DNA from: a virus
Virus record (IMG/VR): IMGVR_UViG_3300009610_000065
Span: 1 to 30,624 of that record
Reading direction: 5' to 3' (one strand)
Length of the DNA stretch: 30,624 nt
The notes under the pieces were generated by a model that did not search any database, had not been told where the DNA came from, and saw nothing but the letters and a program-made list of their open reading frames with translations. Shown piece by piece: positions 23,281-28,388 of the stretch; the stretch's first letter is position 1, and each line of letters begins with the position of its first letter. The translations under genes were made by a program, and so were the position numbers.

Positions 23281-23886
23281 TCACTCCTGGTTCGGTCGGG
23301 AGAGGGCCGCGAGGGAGGCTTCAGCCTGCAACGCCCGTTCTTTCCATGTGTAGAGATTACAGGCGCGATTCGATTCTAATTCCTCGGTGACAGCCGCTAA
23401 CTGTTCCTGCAACGCCTTCATCTGCTCGGCCTGCTGCGCTCGCACGGTGGCTTCAAAGGCGTCGAGGGCGTCTTTGAGATCCCGCGACCGCTCCCATTGC
23501 CGCCCGTTGGGAACCGGATCGTGCATCGCCCACGCGGCGTCCCATACTGACTGCAACGCATCAGCGTCCTCCACCGATGCGGAGGGCTCGGTCGGCGCGA
23601 CCCATGCAGCCGGGCACGTCTCGCAGAGATCACCGACACTGATCGCGGTTCCGCAGACACGACACGTCGGGGAGGGCTCGGGCGGCGCTTGCGACCACGC
23701 ATGTTGCACTGACCGCGAGTGTTCACCAGCGTTTGCGACATGGACGCGCACTTGCTCGGCGTCCTCGGCGCGGCTAAAACGAACGGCCCAATTCGGATCG
23801 ACGGTGAACTCCTCGCCAGCCTTCCGCCGCCCAGACCAATAGACCAGCGCGGGGCCATCGTATTTCTCAATCAGCCAGCACACCAT
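23281..23886 (-). CDS. Zinc-ribbon protein with C-terminal coiled coil (201 aa)
   Basis: The ATG at 23884-23886 overlaps the stop of a 27-codon frame as TAATG and is preferred to a GTG 13 codons earlier with no spaced ribosome site. The N-terminal part has DGPALVYWSGRRKAGEEFTV, a small beta fold. Residues 75-91 form a four-cysteine ribbon, CRVCGTAISVGDLCETC. The C-terminal 90 residues are helical with a coiled coil (AQQAEQMKALQEQLAAVTEE). The segment just before the ribbon, PPEPSPT, is encoded by a 35-bp repeat shared with the neighbouring gene. Function unknown; metal binding is a fair inference. Confidence 0.6.
   Translation of the reverse strand: MVCWLIEKYDGPALVYWSGRRKAGEEFTVDPNWAVRFSRAEDAEQVRVHVANAGEHSRSVQHAWSQAPPEPSPTCRVCGTAISVGDLCETCPAAWVAPTEPSASVEDADALQSVWDAAWAMHDPVPNGRQWERSRDLKDALDAFEATVRAQQAEQMKALQEQLAAVTEELESNRACNLYTWKERALQAEASLAALSRPNQE
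23654..23688. repeat. 35-bp exact direct repeat, copy 1 (pairs with 24266-24300)
   Basis: The plus-strand stretch cagacacgacacgtcgggga (first 20 bases) and the following 15 bases recur exactly at 24266-24300. On the coding strand this copy encodes APPEPSPTCRVCG in the 201-residue protein, up to the first CxxC of its zinc ribbon. A weaker third version (ggagggctcggtcggcgcga) lies at 23581-23600 in the same gene and encodes APTEPSAS. Confidence 0.85.
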
Positions 23887-23969
23887 TACGACCACGCGCT
23901 TTCTGGGGCACCACACGTTGGACACTCCACGGAGTCTGATACCGGAGACGGTTTGAGAGGATTAGACAT
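23886..23969 (-). CDS. Single zinc-knuckle microprotein (27 aa)
   Basis: The ATG lies within the last codons of the 168-residue gene (8-base overlap) and the stop overlaps the next ATG as TAATG. The peptide reads MSNPLKPSPVSDSVECPTCG and on, ending APESAWS. CPTCG is a bona fide zinc-knuckle half-site, so it could bind metal as a dimer or with a partner. The ribosome site is weak (GTGGAT), so re-initiation from the upstream gene is likely. Short frames can be chance, but the knuckle and the coupling at both ends make it worth recording. Confidence 0.4.
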   Translation of the reverse strand: MSNPLKPSPVSDSVECPTCGAPESAWS

Positions 23970-24468
23970 CTGGCAGCGCATCCACTTCGGCATCGCTCAT
24001 CATCTTGACGCGGAATACCAATTGCTCGGACTCGTCCATCTGCGGCAGATACTGCTGTAATGTCTCCCACACGGCAGACGCGGCGAGATCGTCTACGTCA
24101 CCGATGCACGTGTCGGCGTCCTCAGGCTCATTACTTGGGCCGAAGAGACGCAGTTTCTTTTTGTCGCGATCGACTTCGCTCTTCGACGCGTGGGTCGGAT
24201 TCTCAGGCGCGATAGCTGAGGCTGGAGCGTAGCGCGACTGATCGTCGTCCTCTCTGACCGTCCCACAGACACGACACGTCGGGGAGGGCTCGGGCGGCGC
24301 GATCTGCGTTGTGCGCCAGGTGTCGTAGGCCGACCAACAGCTAGCCACGCCGCTCCACTGGGCAAGCTCGAGCGCCGCGTCCCAGCCGGCTGCGAAGGCG
24401 TCGGCCTGACCTGGCGGGATCGCCTTTTCTTGATCGTTATTTGGCTCGGACTTTTCGGGCTCTCGCAA
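23962..24468 (-). CDS. Hypothetical protein with half zinc ribbon, TTG start (168 aa)
   Basis: The start is TTG at 24466-24468, backed by a strong AGGAG 7 bases before it; no ATG or GTG near the beginning fits. The protein opens MREPEKSEPNNDQEKA, has a helix ADAFAAGWDAALELAQWSGV, then the shared repeat-encoded APPEPSPTCRVCGT at 58-70. Only one CxxC (Cys65, Cys68) is present, whereas its neighbour has a full ribbon, so it may be a decayed or dimeric zinc site. The C-terminus is acidic and helical (WETLQQYLPQMDESEQLVFR). It overlaps the 66-residue gene upstream by 32 bases. Function unknown. Confidence 0.6.
   Translation of the reverse strand: MREPEKSEPNNDQEKAIPPGQADAFAAGWDAALELAQWSGVASCWSAYDTWRTTQIAPPEPSPTCRVCGTVREDDDQSRYAPASAIAPENPTHASKSEVDRDKKKLRLFGPSNEPEDADTCIGDVDDLAASAVWETLQQYLPQMDESEQLVFRVKMMSDAEVDALPDV
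24266..24300. repeat. 35-bp exact direct repeat, copy 2 (pairs with 23654-23688)
   Basis: Identical over 35 bases to the copy about 610 bases to the left, then different on both sides. In this gene it encodes APPEPSPTCRVCG of the 168-residue protein. Reading frame is kept in both copies, so the segment moved as a coding module. Confidence 0.85.
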
Positions 24469-24637
24469 GATGCTTCTCCTGTTGCGGTCGGTTGCCGGTT
24501 TTAGTACCGCCTTTGCGCCGTCCGTCGAGCGTGTCGAGCGCGAACGTGAGCAAGGCTTCGATGGCCGCGAGGCGATCCAGTCCCTTGCGGAGCATGTAGT
24601 CGTCGATGCGATCGTTGAGTGTTTTCATCGGCGTCAT
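24437..24637 (-). CDS. Small helical basic protein (66 aa)
   Basis: I choose the ATG at 24635-24637, which overlaps the stop of a membrane microprotein as TAATG; a second ATG three codons on is also possible. The protein has the helices MKTLNDRIDDYMLRKGLDRL and AAIEALLTFALDTLDGRRKG, then a strongly basic tail ending ARARKVRAK. The phrase AIEALLTFALDTLD resembles VDALLAFARWALDG in the 179-residue gene at 26310-26849, so the two may share a helical module. The basic end suggests nucleic-acid contact. Function unknown. Confidence 0.55.
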   Translation of the reverse strand: MTPMKTLNDRIDDYMLRKGLDRLAAIEALLTFALDTLDGRRKGGTKTGNRPQQEKHLARARKVRAK

Positions 24638-24720
24638 TATCGCTGTGACTTCGCGAATATCCATGCGCACAGCAGCACGTAGGCAATCGCGCACAGCACC
24701 TCGATTACCTTCGCTGCCAC
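24637..24720 (-). CDS. Membrane microprotein B, one helix (27 aa)
   Basis: GTG start at 24718-24720, inside the end of microprotein A (16-base overlap), with GGGA as a modest ribosome site. The stop overlaps the next ATG as TAATG. The peptide reads MAAKVIEVLCAIAYVLLCAW and ends IFAKSQR. It is a single predicted membrane helix of about 18 residues with a basic end inside. Size and shape match microprotein A, so they probably form a pair in the inner membrane. Not long enough to assign a family. Confidence 0.5.
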   Translation of the reverse strand: MAAKVIEVLCAIAYVLLCAWIFAKSQR

Positions 24721-24788
24721 GGTTCCCGTCCAAGGAAATACCAGAGCACGACGAGGAACACCGCGAAGTCGAACAACGCTTGCGCCAC
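24705..24788 (-). CDS. Membrane microprotein A, one helix (27 aa)
   Basis: GTG start at 24786-24788, two bases after the stop of the 116-residue gene, with GGTGGG 7-8 bases before it. The peptide MAQALFDFAVFLVVLWYF, followed by LGREPWQRR, is a single hydrophobic helix with a strongly basic C-terminus. Good ribosome site, position and hydrophobic-plus-basic pattern support translation. Tiny one-helix phage proteins often act on host membranes, as toxins, superinfection blockers or lysis regulators. Which of these applies is unknown. Confidence 0.5.
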   Translation of the reverse strand: MAQALFDFAVFLVVLWYFLGREPWQRR

Positions 24789-24789
24789 G

Positions 24790-25140
24790 TTATAGCCCAC
24801 CGTCGTATCGCGCCAACACTTCTCTGAGCCTCTTAAGATCCGATTCCCTCGGCGCCCATTCCGCCTTCGCTACAGGGATCGCCACGATCATGATGTTCGC
24901 TAGTTGTTGTCGTAACCGCATCTCTACGCTTGAATCTCGCTGTTGCTGACTGCTCGCAGGCCGAACCATTAACGGCGTCTCCATGTCAATCGGCTCGGAC
25001 ACGCCAAGATCGAAGTTGAACACGACGCACGATTTCTGCGGCCAGTCGTTCACCCATTCGACGAGCATCCAACCGTCGCCGTCCCAAATCTCGTCGCCCT
25101 TCCTCACGTCTTTCGCGGCTTTCATCTGTGGGAACGCCAT
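24790..25140 (-). CDS. Small beta-fold phage protein (116 aa)
   Basis: I choose the ATG that overlaps the previous stop as TGATG, leaving 116 residues. The first 60 residues, MKAAKDVRKGDEIWDGDGWM then LVEWVNDWPQKSCVVFNFDL, have the KDVRKGDEI turn followed by alternating strands seen in small phage proteins with a beta-barrel fold. The second half is helical (SSVEMRLRQQLANIMIVAIP, then LKRLREVLARYDGGL). There is no metal site or membrane segment. It is the second gene of the transcript from the promoter at 25368-25396. Function unknown. Confidence 0.6.
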   Translation of the reverse strand: MAFPQMKAAKDVRKGDEIWDGDGWMLVEWVNDWPQKSCVVFNFDLGVSEPIDMETPLMVRPASSQQQRDSSVEMRLRQQLANIMIVAIPVAKAEWAPRESDLKRLREVLARYDGGL

Positions 25141-25361
25141 CACGCGGCCTTCGCTTTCTTCGCGTCATGCGCCAACGTCATCTCGCACTGTTCCGCCCAG
25201 AACATAAGCGCGTCCTGATGCGTCATGTTCCGACTCGCGCCGACCAGCCACATTTCGGGCAGGAAGTGCGTCACGCCGTCCAGCATAAAGCTCGTCACGC
25301 GACCGCGCTTCTCTGCCTTGAATCCCTCGCAGCACCCGCAAACCGTTGATGTCTTTGCCAT
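25140..25361 (-). CDS. Small Cys-cluster protein, first gene after the promoter (73 aa)
   Basis: 73 residues opening MAKTSTVCGCCEGFKAEKRG, with Cys8, Cys10 and Cys11 close together and Cys59 later; a metal site is possible. The middle (VTSFMLDGVTHFLPEMWLVG) has a hydrophobic face and the tail is basic (AHDAKKAKAA). The ATG lies only 6 bases from the -10 box of a good promoter and has no ribosome site, so the message should begin at or beside the ATG (leaderless). The stop overlaps the next ATG as TGATG. As first gene of this transcript it may be a regulator, by position only. Confidence 0.65.
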   Translation of the reverse strand: MAKTSTVCGCCEGFKAEKRGRVTSFMLDGVTHFLPEMWLVGASRNMTHQDALMFWAEQCEMTLAHDAKKAKAA

Positions 25362-25367
25362 ATTCAG

Positions 25368-25396
25368 AGTCTATGCTTAGCGTAGTTACTAGTCAA
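25368..25396 (-). promoter_or_regulatory. Sigma70-like promoter giving a near-leaderless transcript
   Basis: On the minus strand, TTGACT at 25391-25396 (5 of 6 matches to the -35 consensus) is spaced 17 bases from TAGACT at 25368-25373 (4 of 6 to TATAAT). The region 25362-25433 is AT-rich in a GC-rich genome and is the longest clear promoter-like gap in the window. Six bases separate the -10 box from the ATG of the 73-residue gene, so transcription would start near the A of that ATG. It would drive the small genes and then terminases and virion genes. Confidence 0.65.
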
Positions 25397-25415
25397 GCGA
25401 AATAGTATGCTTAGC
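25372..25415 (-). repeat. Paired 10-bp direct repeats flanking the promoter (operator candidate)
   Basis: TATGCTTAGC on the plus strand occurs exactly at 25372-25381 and at 25406-25415, 34 bases apart. One overlaps the -10 box; the other is just upstream of -35. Each carries the near-palindrome GCTTAGC/GCTAAGC. The arrangement fits a site where a repressor or activator binds twice across the promoter, about three helical turns apart. Confidence 0.5.
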
Positions 25416-25433
25416 TGAGATTTAATAATTAGC

Positions 25434-25757
25434 CTATTTGTCCTCTTTTTCGGTCACTCCCGGCACATCGGCGGGCGCGTCGGTCAGCGCATCGGTTGGA
25501 CTCGGGTGGTCGGAGCGCGCCAACGCCTTGTCGTCGTCGTTCGTCTCCTCTCGTGCGGGCGGGACGCGGAGGGCCGCGATCAGGGCGTCAATAGCGTGAG
25601 GACGCGGATCGTGGACGCGGCGGTAATCCCACTCGAATCCGCATTCACCACACGCGATGTAGTCATTACCTCCGCTGCGCGAACGCTGCGGGTGGTCGCA
25701 CATCAGGTGCTTCCTCGCTTCCTCCACGGTGGCGTCTCGGGCGGGATCGCGAGTCAT
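25434..25757 (-). CDS. Zinc-ribbon protein with shared ALARSDHPS segment (107 aa)
   Basis: 107 residues. The N-terminal half has the metal pattern Cys20-x-His22 and Cys36-x2-Cys39 (CDHPQRSRSGG, then ACGECGFEWDY), typical of a small zinc ribbon. The C-terminal third is a low-complexity acidic linker containing DKALARSDHPS (near 77-87). This phrase also occurs in the next gene upstream, encoded by a 29-base near-repeat. The start overlaps the previous stop as ATGA. The stop is followed by the AT-rich promoter region. It is probably a regulator or host-interaction protein, on metal-site grounds only. Confidence 0.6.
   Translation of the reverse strand: MTRDPARDATVEEARKHLMCDHPQRSRSGGNDYIACGECGFEWDYRRVHDPRPHAIDALIAALRVPPAREETNDDDKALARSDHPSPTDALTDAPADVPGVTEKEDK
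25501..25529. repeat. 29-bp near-exact repeat, copy 1 (pairs with 26043-26071)
   Basis: ctcgggtggtcggagcgcgc plus 9 more bases match 26043-26071 at 27 of 29 positions. On the coding strand both encode KALARSDHPS in frame. The two differences are both synonymous (Ala and Leu codons), so the peptide has been kept while the DNA drifted. Confidence 0.75.
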
Positions 25758-26110
25758 CGGTTCGATTCCTCAATGTAGAAGTCCACTGCGGACAGGGCAG
25801 CTTCAACCCCTGCGTTGTAGGCATTTACGTAGTCATCGCCGGGATATGGGTCTTGATTTTCACGCTCCCACCTATCGCGGGAGGCTTCCATTTTCCAGTG
25901 GCAGTGCATCCAATACGCGAACGCTCGAAGACCGCGCTCATGGACTTCCTGCATCTCCGACCAGATCGACGAAAAGCCTCCGTCTTCCTCAGTCTCGATT
26001 TCGCCTCTCTGGTCGCCGCGTTGGACAGGGCCACTAGTTACGCTCGGGTGGTCGGAGCGCGCTAAAGCCTTATCCTTTTCCTTCTGCGCTCGGGCGGGAT
26101 CGGGGATCAT
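25754..26110 (-). CDS. Hypothetical protein with shared linker and aromatic helical domain (118 aa)
   Basis: The ATG at 26108-26110 overlaps the previous stop as ATGA and has AAAGG 6 bases before it, so it is preferred over an ATG 33 codons earlier. Residues 1-30 hold the shared segment DKALARSDHPS. The rest (about 45-118) is a helical domain rich in Trp, Tyr, His and Asp: SSIWSEMQEVHERGLRAFAY, WMHCHWKMEASRDRW, then AYNAGVEAALSAVDFYIEES. The His/Trp cluster might bind a ligand. No family recognised. It shares its first module with the 107-residue gene downstream, so these may be fusions to different domains. Confidence 0.6.
   Translation of the reverse strand: MIPDPARAQKEKDKALARSDHPSVTSGPVQRGDQRGEIETEEDGGFSSIWSEMQEVHERGLRAFAYWMHCHWKMEASRDRWERENQDPYPGDDYVNAYNAGVEAALSAVDFYIEESNR
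26043..26071. repeat. 29-bp near-exact repeat, copy 2 (pairs with 25501-25529)
   Basis: Matches the copy at 25501-25529 at 27 of 29 positions with two synonymous changes. It encodes KALARSDHPS in the 118-residue protein. Together with the 35-bp repeats at 23.7 and 24.3 kb it shows that small genes here exchange linker-coding segments. Confidence 0.75.
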
Positions 26111-26313
26111 GGGGTGCCTTTCTGGGCAAGTGTCCGGCGCATTTGCAGTCGGACTTCGACCTGCTCGAACACGGTGCCGTTGTATTCTCGGCGACGCTGA
26201 CCGCGCCATGTCACCAGCGGGAGATCAACGCCGACGCGCACGAGTTGACCTGTGCGGGTGTCCAGGAGCGCGATACCCTTGAACGGCGTCTCCGTCCAGT
26301 CGCGCTTCTTCAC
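26107..26313 (-). CDS. Small basic beta-type protein (68 aa)
   Basis: GTG start at 26311-26313 overlaps the previous stop and has GGAGG 8 bases before it. The protein opens MKKRDWTETPFKGIALLDTR, continues VRVGVDLPLVTWRGQRRREY, and is basic (many Arg and Lys). A short beta fold with a basic face suggests nucleic-acid or protein contact, but no family is recognised. The stop overlaps the next ATG as ATGA. It lies in a run of genes of 60-180 residues with no known functions. Confidence 0.6.
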   Translation of the reverse strand: MKKRDWTETPFKGIALLDTRTGQLVRVGVDLPLVTWRGQRRREYNGTVFEQVEVRLQMRRTLAQKGTP

Positions 26314-26849
26314 TGTCCGGCCTCCAACTTCAGGAAACGACGAGCTTTCCCGTGATATACCTCGGCCTGATCACGGTCAGCACTCGTCCCTGTCCGTTCA
26401 TAGAGTTCAAGTGTGAGCACATACGCCGTCTGCTGATTCAACGCCTGTTCCCGATCCTCCCGCGACAGCAGCGCGAAGCCGGATTCGTTAGTTCGATCTT
26501 CGCGCTGCGCTCTTGCCCATTCAGCAGTTCGCTCCGCTGATGCTGGCTCCGTGCCGCTGCCGACCTCTAGCCATGTGGCCGCAGCGTATCCTTCGCCGCA
26601 CTGCCTCAACAACCCCAACTCAAGAGCCTTTTGTTCGAGGTCGTAACCGTCCAGATCTCCAATGTGATTTTCATCGGTGATATAGCCGTCCAGCGCCCAC
26701 CGCGCAAACGCCAACAGCGCATCAACGTTCGGCAGCGCCTCGGTGCTGGCAGGCGAAGCACTCGGGTCGGCGGGCAGGAGCGAAGCGCCATCAGTCTTTT
26801 CGTCGTCCTTCTTCGTCATTAGGATCGTCTCGCGGGGGAGATCAGTCAT
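26310..26849 (-). CDS. Hypothetical acidic helical protein (179 aa)
   Basis: 179 residues, acidic and Ala/Glu/Thr-rich. The N-terminus is low complexity (SLLPADPSASPASTEAL), like the linkers in neighbouring genes. Then come helices VDALLAFARWALDGYITDEN, EQKALELGLLRQCGEGYAAA and WARAQREDRTNESGFALLSR, and a last helix QAEVYHGKARRFLKLEAGQ. The VDALLAFARWALDG helix resembles part of the 66-residue gene at 24437-24637. The start has GAGG about 9 bases upstream. No metal site or membrane helix is seen. Function unknown. Confidence 0.6.
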   Translation of the reverse strand: MTDLPRETILMTKKDDEKTDGASLLPADPSASPASTEALPNVDALLAFARWALDGYITDENHIGDLDGYDLEQKALELGLLRQCGEGYAAATWLEVGSGTEPASAERTAEWARAQREDRTNESGFALLSREDREQALNQQTAYVLTLELYERTGTSADRDQAEVYHGKARRFLKLEAGQ

Positions 26850-26855
26850 TGAACA

Positions 26856-26930
26856 TTACCTCAAGAAAATGCAAATCCTTTTACGCGCTTCGACCACTGA
26901 GCCGAAGTCACCGCTGACCAACGCGGCCAT
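26856..26930 (-). CDS. Possible 24-residue microprotein
   Basis: An ATG overlapping the DUF4326 stop as TGATG opens a 24-codon frame (MAALVSGDFGSVVEARKRIC, ending IFLR). No good ribosome site is seen; translation would need re-initiation. It nearly fills the 80-base gap before the 179-residue gene. It could equally be a simple spacer. Confidence 0.25.
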   Translation of the reverse strand: MAALVSGDFGSVVEARKRICIFLR

Positions 26931-27289
26931 CACGGTACCGGGTTCGCGAGTTCTAAAAGCACGTCGGCATGACACGGTTGATCGAGTCGGCACCAGCACG
27001 CGAGATTCTTACCTTGTAGGACGCTACGGGCGGCCTCAGAGGGGTGCTCTCCGTTGAACCGCTTCAGCCACGCCTGCCGTAGTTCCAACGCCGCTAGCGC
27101 CCGCGCTACGTCCAAGTCAGGCCCCCATAACCCGCTCACCATGTCTCGGTAAAGGAGAATGGCGTGATCGAGGCCAAACACCGACGCCGTGAAGGGGTTA
27201 CCCCAATAGCCGGGTCTGCCCACATAGACCGTGTTCTCTGGCATCTTCCAGCCCTTCGACCGCTTCCGTTGAATACGGATCGGCGTCAT
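26930..27289 (-). CDS. DUF4326 family protein
   Basis: 119 residues matching the DUF4326 pattern. The N-terminal RIQRKRSKGWKMPENTVYVG leads to GRPGYWGNPF (24-33), and the C-terminal NLACWCRLDQPCHADVLLEL (95-114) carries the CWC and PCHAD motifs with Cys98, Cys100, Cys106 and His107. The family is widespread in phages and bacteria, often as a small stand-alone protein; its biochemical role is not established to my knowledge. The length is complete for the family. The ATG overlaps the previous stop as ATGA with AGGGAG upstream. Confidence 0.8.
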   Translation of the reverse strand: MTPIRIQRKRSKGWKMPENTVYVGRPGYWGNPFTASVFGLDHAILLYRDMVSGLWGPDLDVARALAALELRQAWLKRFNGEHPSEAARSVLQGKNLACWCRLDQPCHADVLLELANPVP

Positions 27290-27525
27290 TTCTCCCTGCC
27301 TGTCTGGTGATCGAACTGGGCGACCTTCAACGCTGCTATTTCTTCAGCCGTGGGAGGCGCGCAGAACTCACGTATCGCGTCGTGGAAGCCCTCGTGCTGC
27401 TGACGGCAGTGAGTTGCCACAAGCGCACCACAACGGCATTGATAGGTGATGCCCAGAAAGAGGCGCCACCGTTGCGACCACGTTAGAGCCGCTTTCCTCG
27501 CCGTCGCTTGAATACTCTCGCTCAT
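27286..27525 (-). CDS. Small Cys-containing protein (79 aa)
   Basis: I choose the ATG at 27523-27525, which has AGGA 7 bases upstream and follows the previous stop by 7 bases; the longer frame would overlap that gene. It opens MSESIQATARKAALTWSQRW, with a helical, partly hydrophobic segment RLFLGITY. The Cys/His group CRCGALVATHCRQQH (Cys30, Cys32, Cys40, His44) may bind a metal. The C-terminal helix (AEEIAALKVAQFDHQTGREK) is polar. It stands between the zinc-ribbon and DUF4326 genes in the same coupled run. Function unknown. Confidence 0.6.
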   Translation of the reverse strand: MSESIQATARKAALTWSQRWRLFLGITYQCRCGALVATHCRQQHEGFHDAIREFCAPPTAEEIAALKVAQFDHQTGREK

Positions 27526-27532
27526 CAGCGTC

Positions 27533-27772
27533 CTACCGTTCTGATTGTCTGAAACTCGCCACATTCCCCGCCCGGACCCGCTTCGCCTTCGTCTGACACG
27601 ATCCTAAATCCGGCTGCTGCGCTGACTGCGGGCCGTGGACGATCGCACTCGCTAAGACGTGCCGCCGATCTCCGCAGACCCTGCACACAAGTTCCAACCG
27701 CCCCTGCCCGTCGCGCTCGCGGTAGTCGTCATGAGAGAGACAGCCGGTCCAGAGACGGCGAAGGAAACTCAT
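27533..27772 (-). CDS. Zinc-ribbon phage protein (79 aa)
   Basis: 79 residues, opening MSFLRRLWTGCLSHDDYRER. Cys11-x2-His14 and Cys30-x2-Cys33 (LELVCRVCGDRRHVL) form a likely C2HC zinc ribbon, a pattern common in small phage proteins whose partners are unknown. The rest is polar and basic, ending in a Lys/Arg-rich stretch (CQTKAKRVRAGN). The ATG overlaps the previous stop as ATGA. It may bind nucleic acid or RNA polymerase, but nothing in the window tests this. Confidence 0.65.
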   Translation of the reverse strand: MSFLRRLWTGCLSHDDYRERDGQGRLELVCRVCGDRRHVLASAIVHGPQSAQQPDLGSCQTKAKRVRAGNVASFRQSER

Positions 27773-28191
27773 CGACCTTCGGCTTTCGCAAGGGCGAGGC
27801 CCACCGAATAGGCGGCGTCGTCACGAAATCCGTGCGCGATTAATTGCGCCATGAATCGGGCGCGTAAGTCCTCATCGTCCTGAATCAGCGCATTGATCGC
27901 ATCACAGAGCGGCTTCATACCAAGTAGCGCTTCTTTCATCTCCGGCGCGGCCGCGATCAGATGCGCGTTGGCTCGCGCTACTTCAGCGTGATAATGCGCC
28001 GTCATTACGCGGCACACCGCGAACGAGTCCGGAGCGTGAACGAACAGCTTGGGTGGGCGAAAGAGATCAACGTGAGCCTTCCACGGCCCCGGCGTGGGGG
28101 TATGGCGTGCGATAGCTGTATCACTAGCGATGGAACCTGCGCTTGCGTCCTCCGTGGCGCCCTGCGCTCCCAAAGTCTTATCGTTCCTCAT
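27769..28191 (-). CDS. HTPGPW-type phage protein (140 aa)
   Basis: The start ATG at 28189-28191 overlaps the previous stop as ATGA with AAGGA upstream, so the extra 8 codons of a longer frame are left out. Residues 30-37 carry HTPTPGPW, and 74-89 carry NAHLIAAAPEMKEALL. The pair 'HTPGPW' at the front and 'NAxLIAAAPELLxAL' later defines a very common phage family of unknown function, here with an extra Thr-Pro. An N-terminal Ala/Thr-rich lead and a C-terminal helix (FMAQLIAHGFRDDAAYSVGL) complete it. Family recognition is good, function is unknown. Confidence 0.7.
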   Translation of the reverse strand: MRNDKTLGAQGATEDASAGSIASDTAIARHTPTPGPWKAHVDLFRPPKLFVHAPDSFAVCRVMTAHYHAEVARANAHLIAAAPEMKEALLGMKPLCDAINALIQDDEDLRARFMAQLIAHGFRDDAAYSVGLALAKAEGR

Positions 28192-28388
28192 GAGACTTTC
28201 CTTCGATCCCGCCACTGTTGTTTATGTCCAAGATTCGGGGGATACACCCCCATCGCGGCGTCACCGCGTTGACGGAGACGATGATCCCGTACCGCTTGCT
28301 CGGCCTGGGCTTCGACGTGCGCTTTCCAGATCGCGAAGATCGAGCCCGCGAGTAAGCCGACGACAACGAAGATGGCTGTGTAGATCAT
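28188..28388 (-). CDS. Small one-pass membrane protein (66 aa)
   Basis: The ATG at 28386-28388 overlaps the methyltransferase stop as ATGA with AGGAG 8 bases upstream. The first 22 residues, MIYTAIFVVVGLLAGSIFAI, are a single membrane helix, followed by a basic, polar tail (VRDHRLRQRGDAAMGVY and KQQWRDRRKVS). With the helix at the very start and a long positively charged end in the cytoplasm, it should lie in the inner membrane. Its role could be host control or lysis regulation, neither shown. It is coupled to the methyltransferase, which may be relevant. Confidence 0.65.
   Translation of the reverse strand: MIYTAIFVVVGLLAGSIFAIWKAHVEAQAEQAVRDHRLRQRGDAAMGVYPPNLGHKQQWRDRRKVS

Noticed and set aside
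28178-28366. Minus-strand 62-codon frame over the membrane gene
   Set aside because: It overlaps the 66-residue membrane gene, which has the better start, ribosome site and clear membrane helix.
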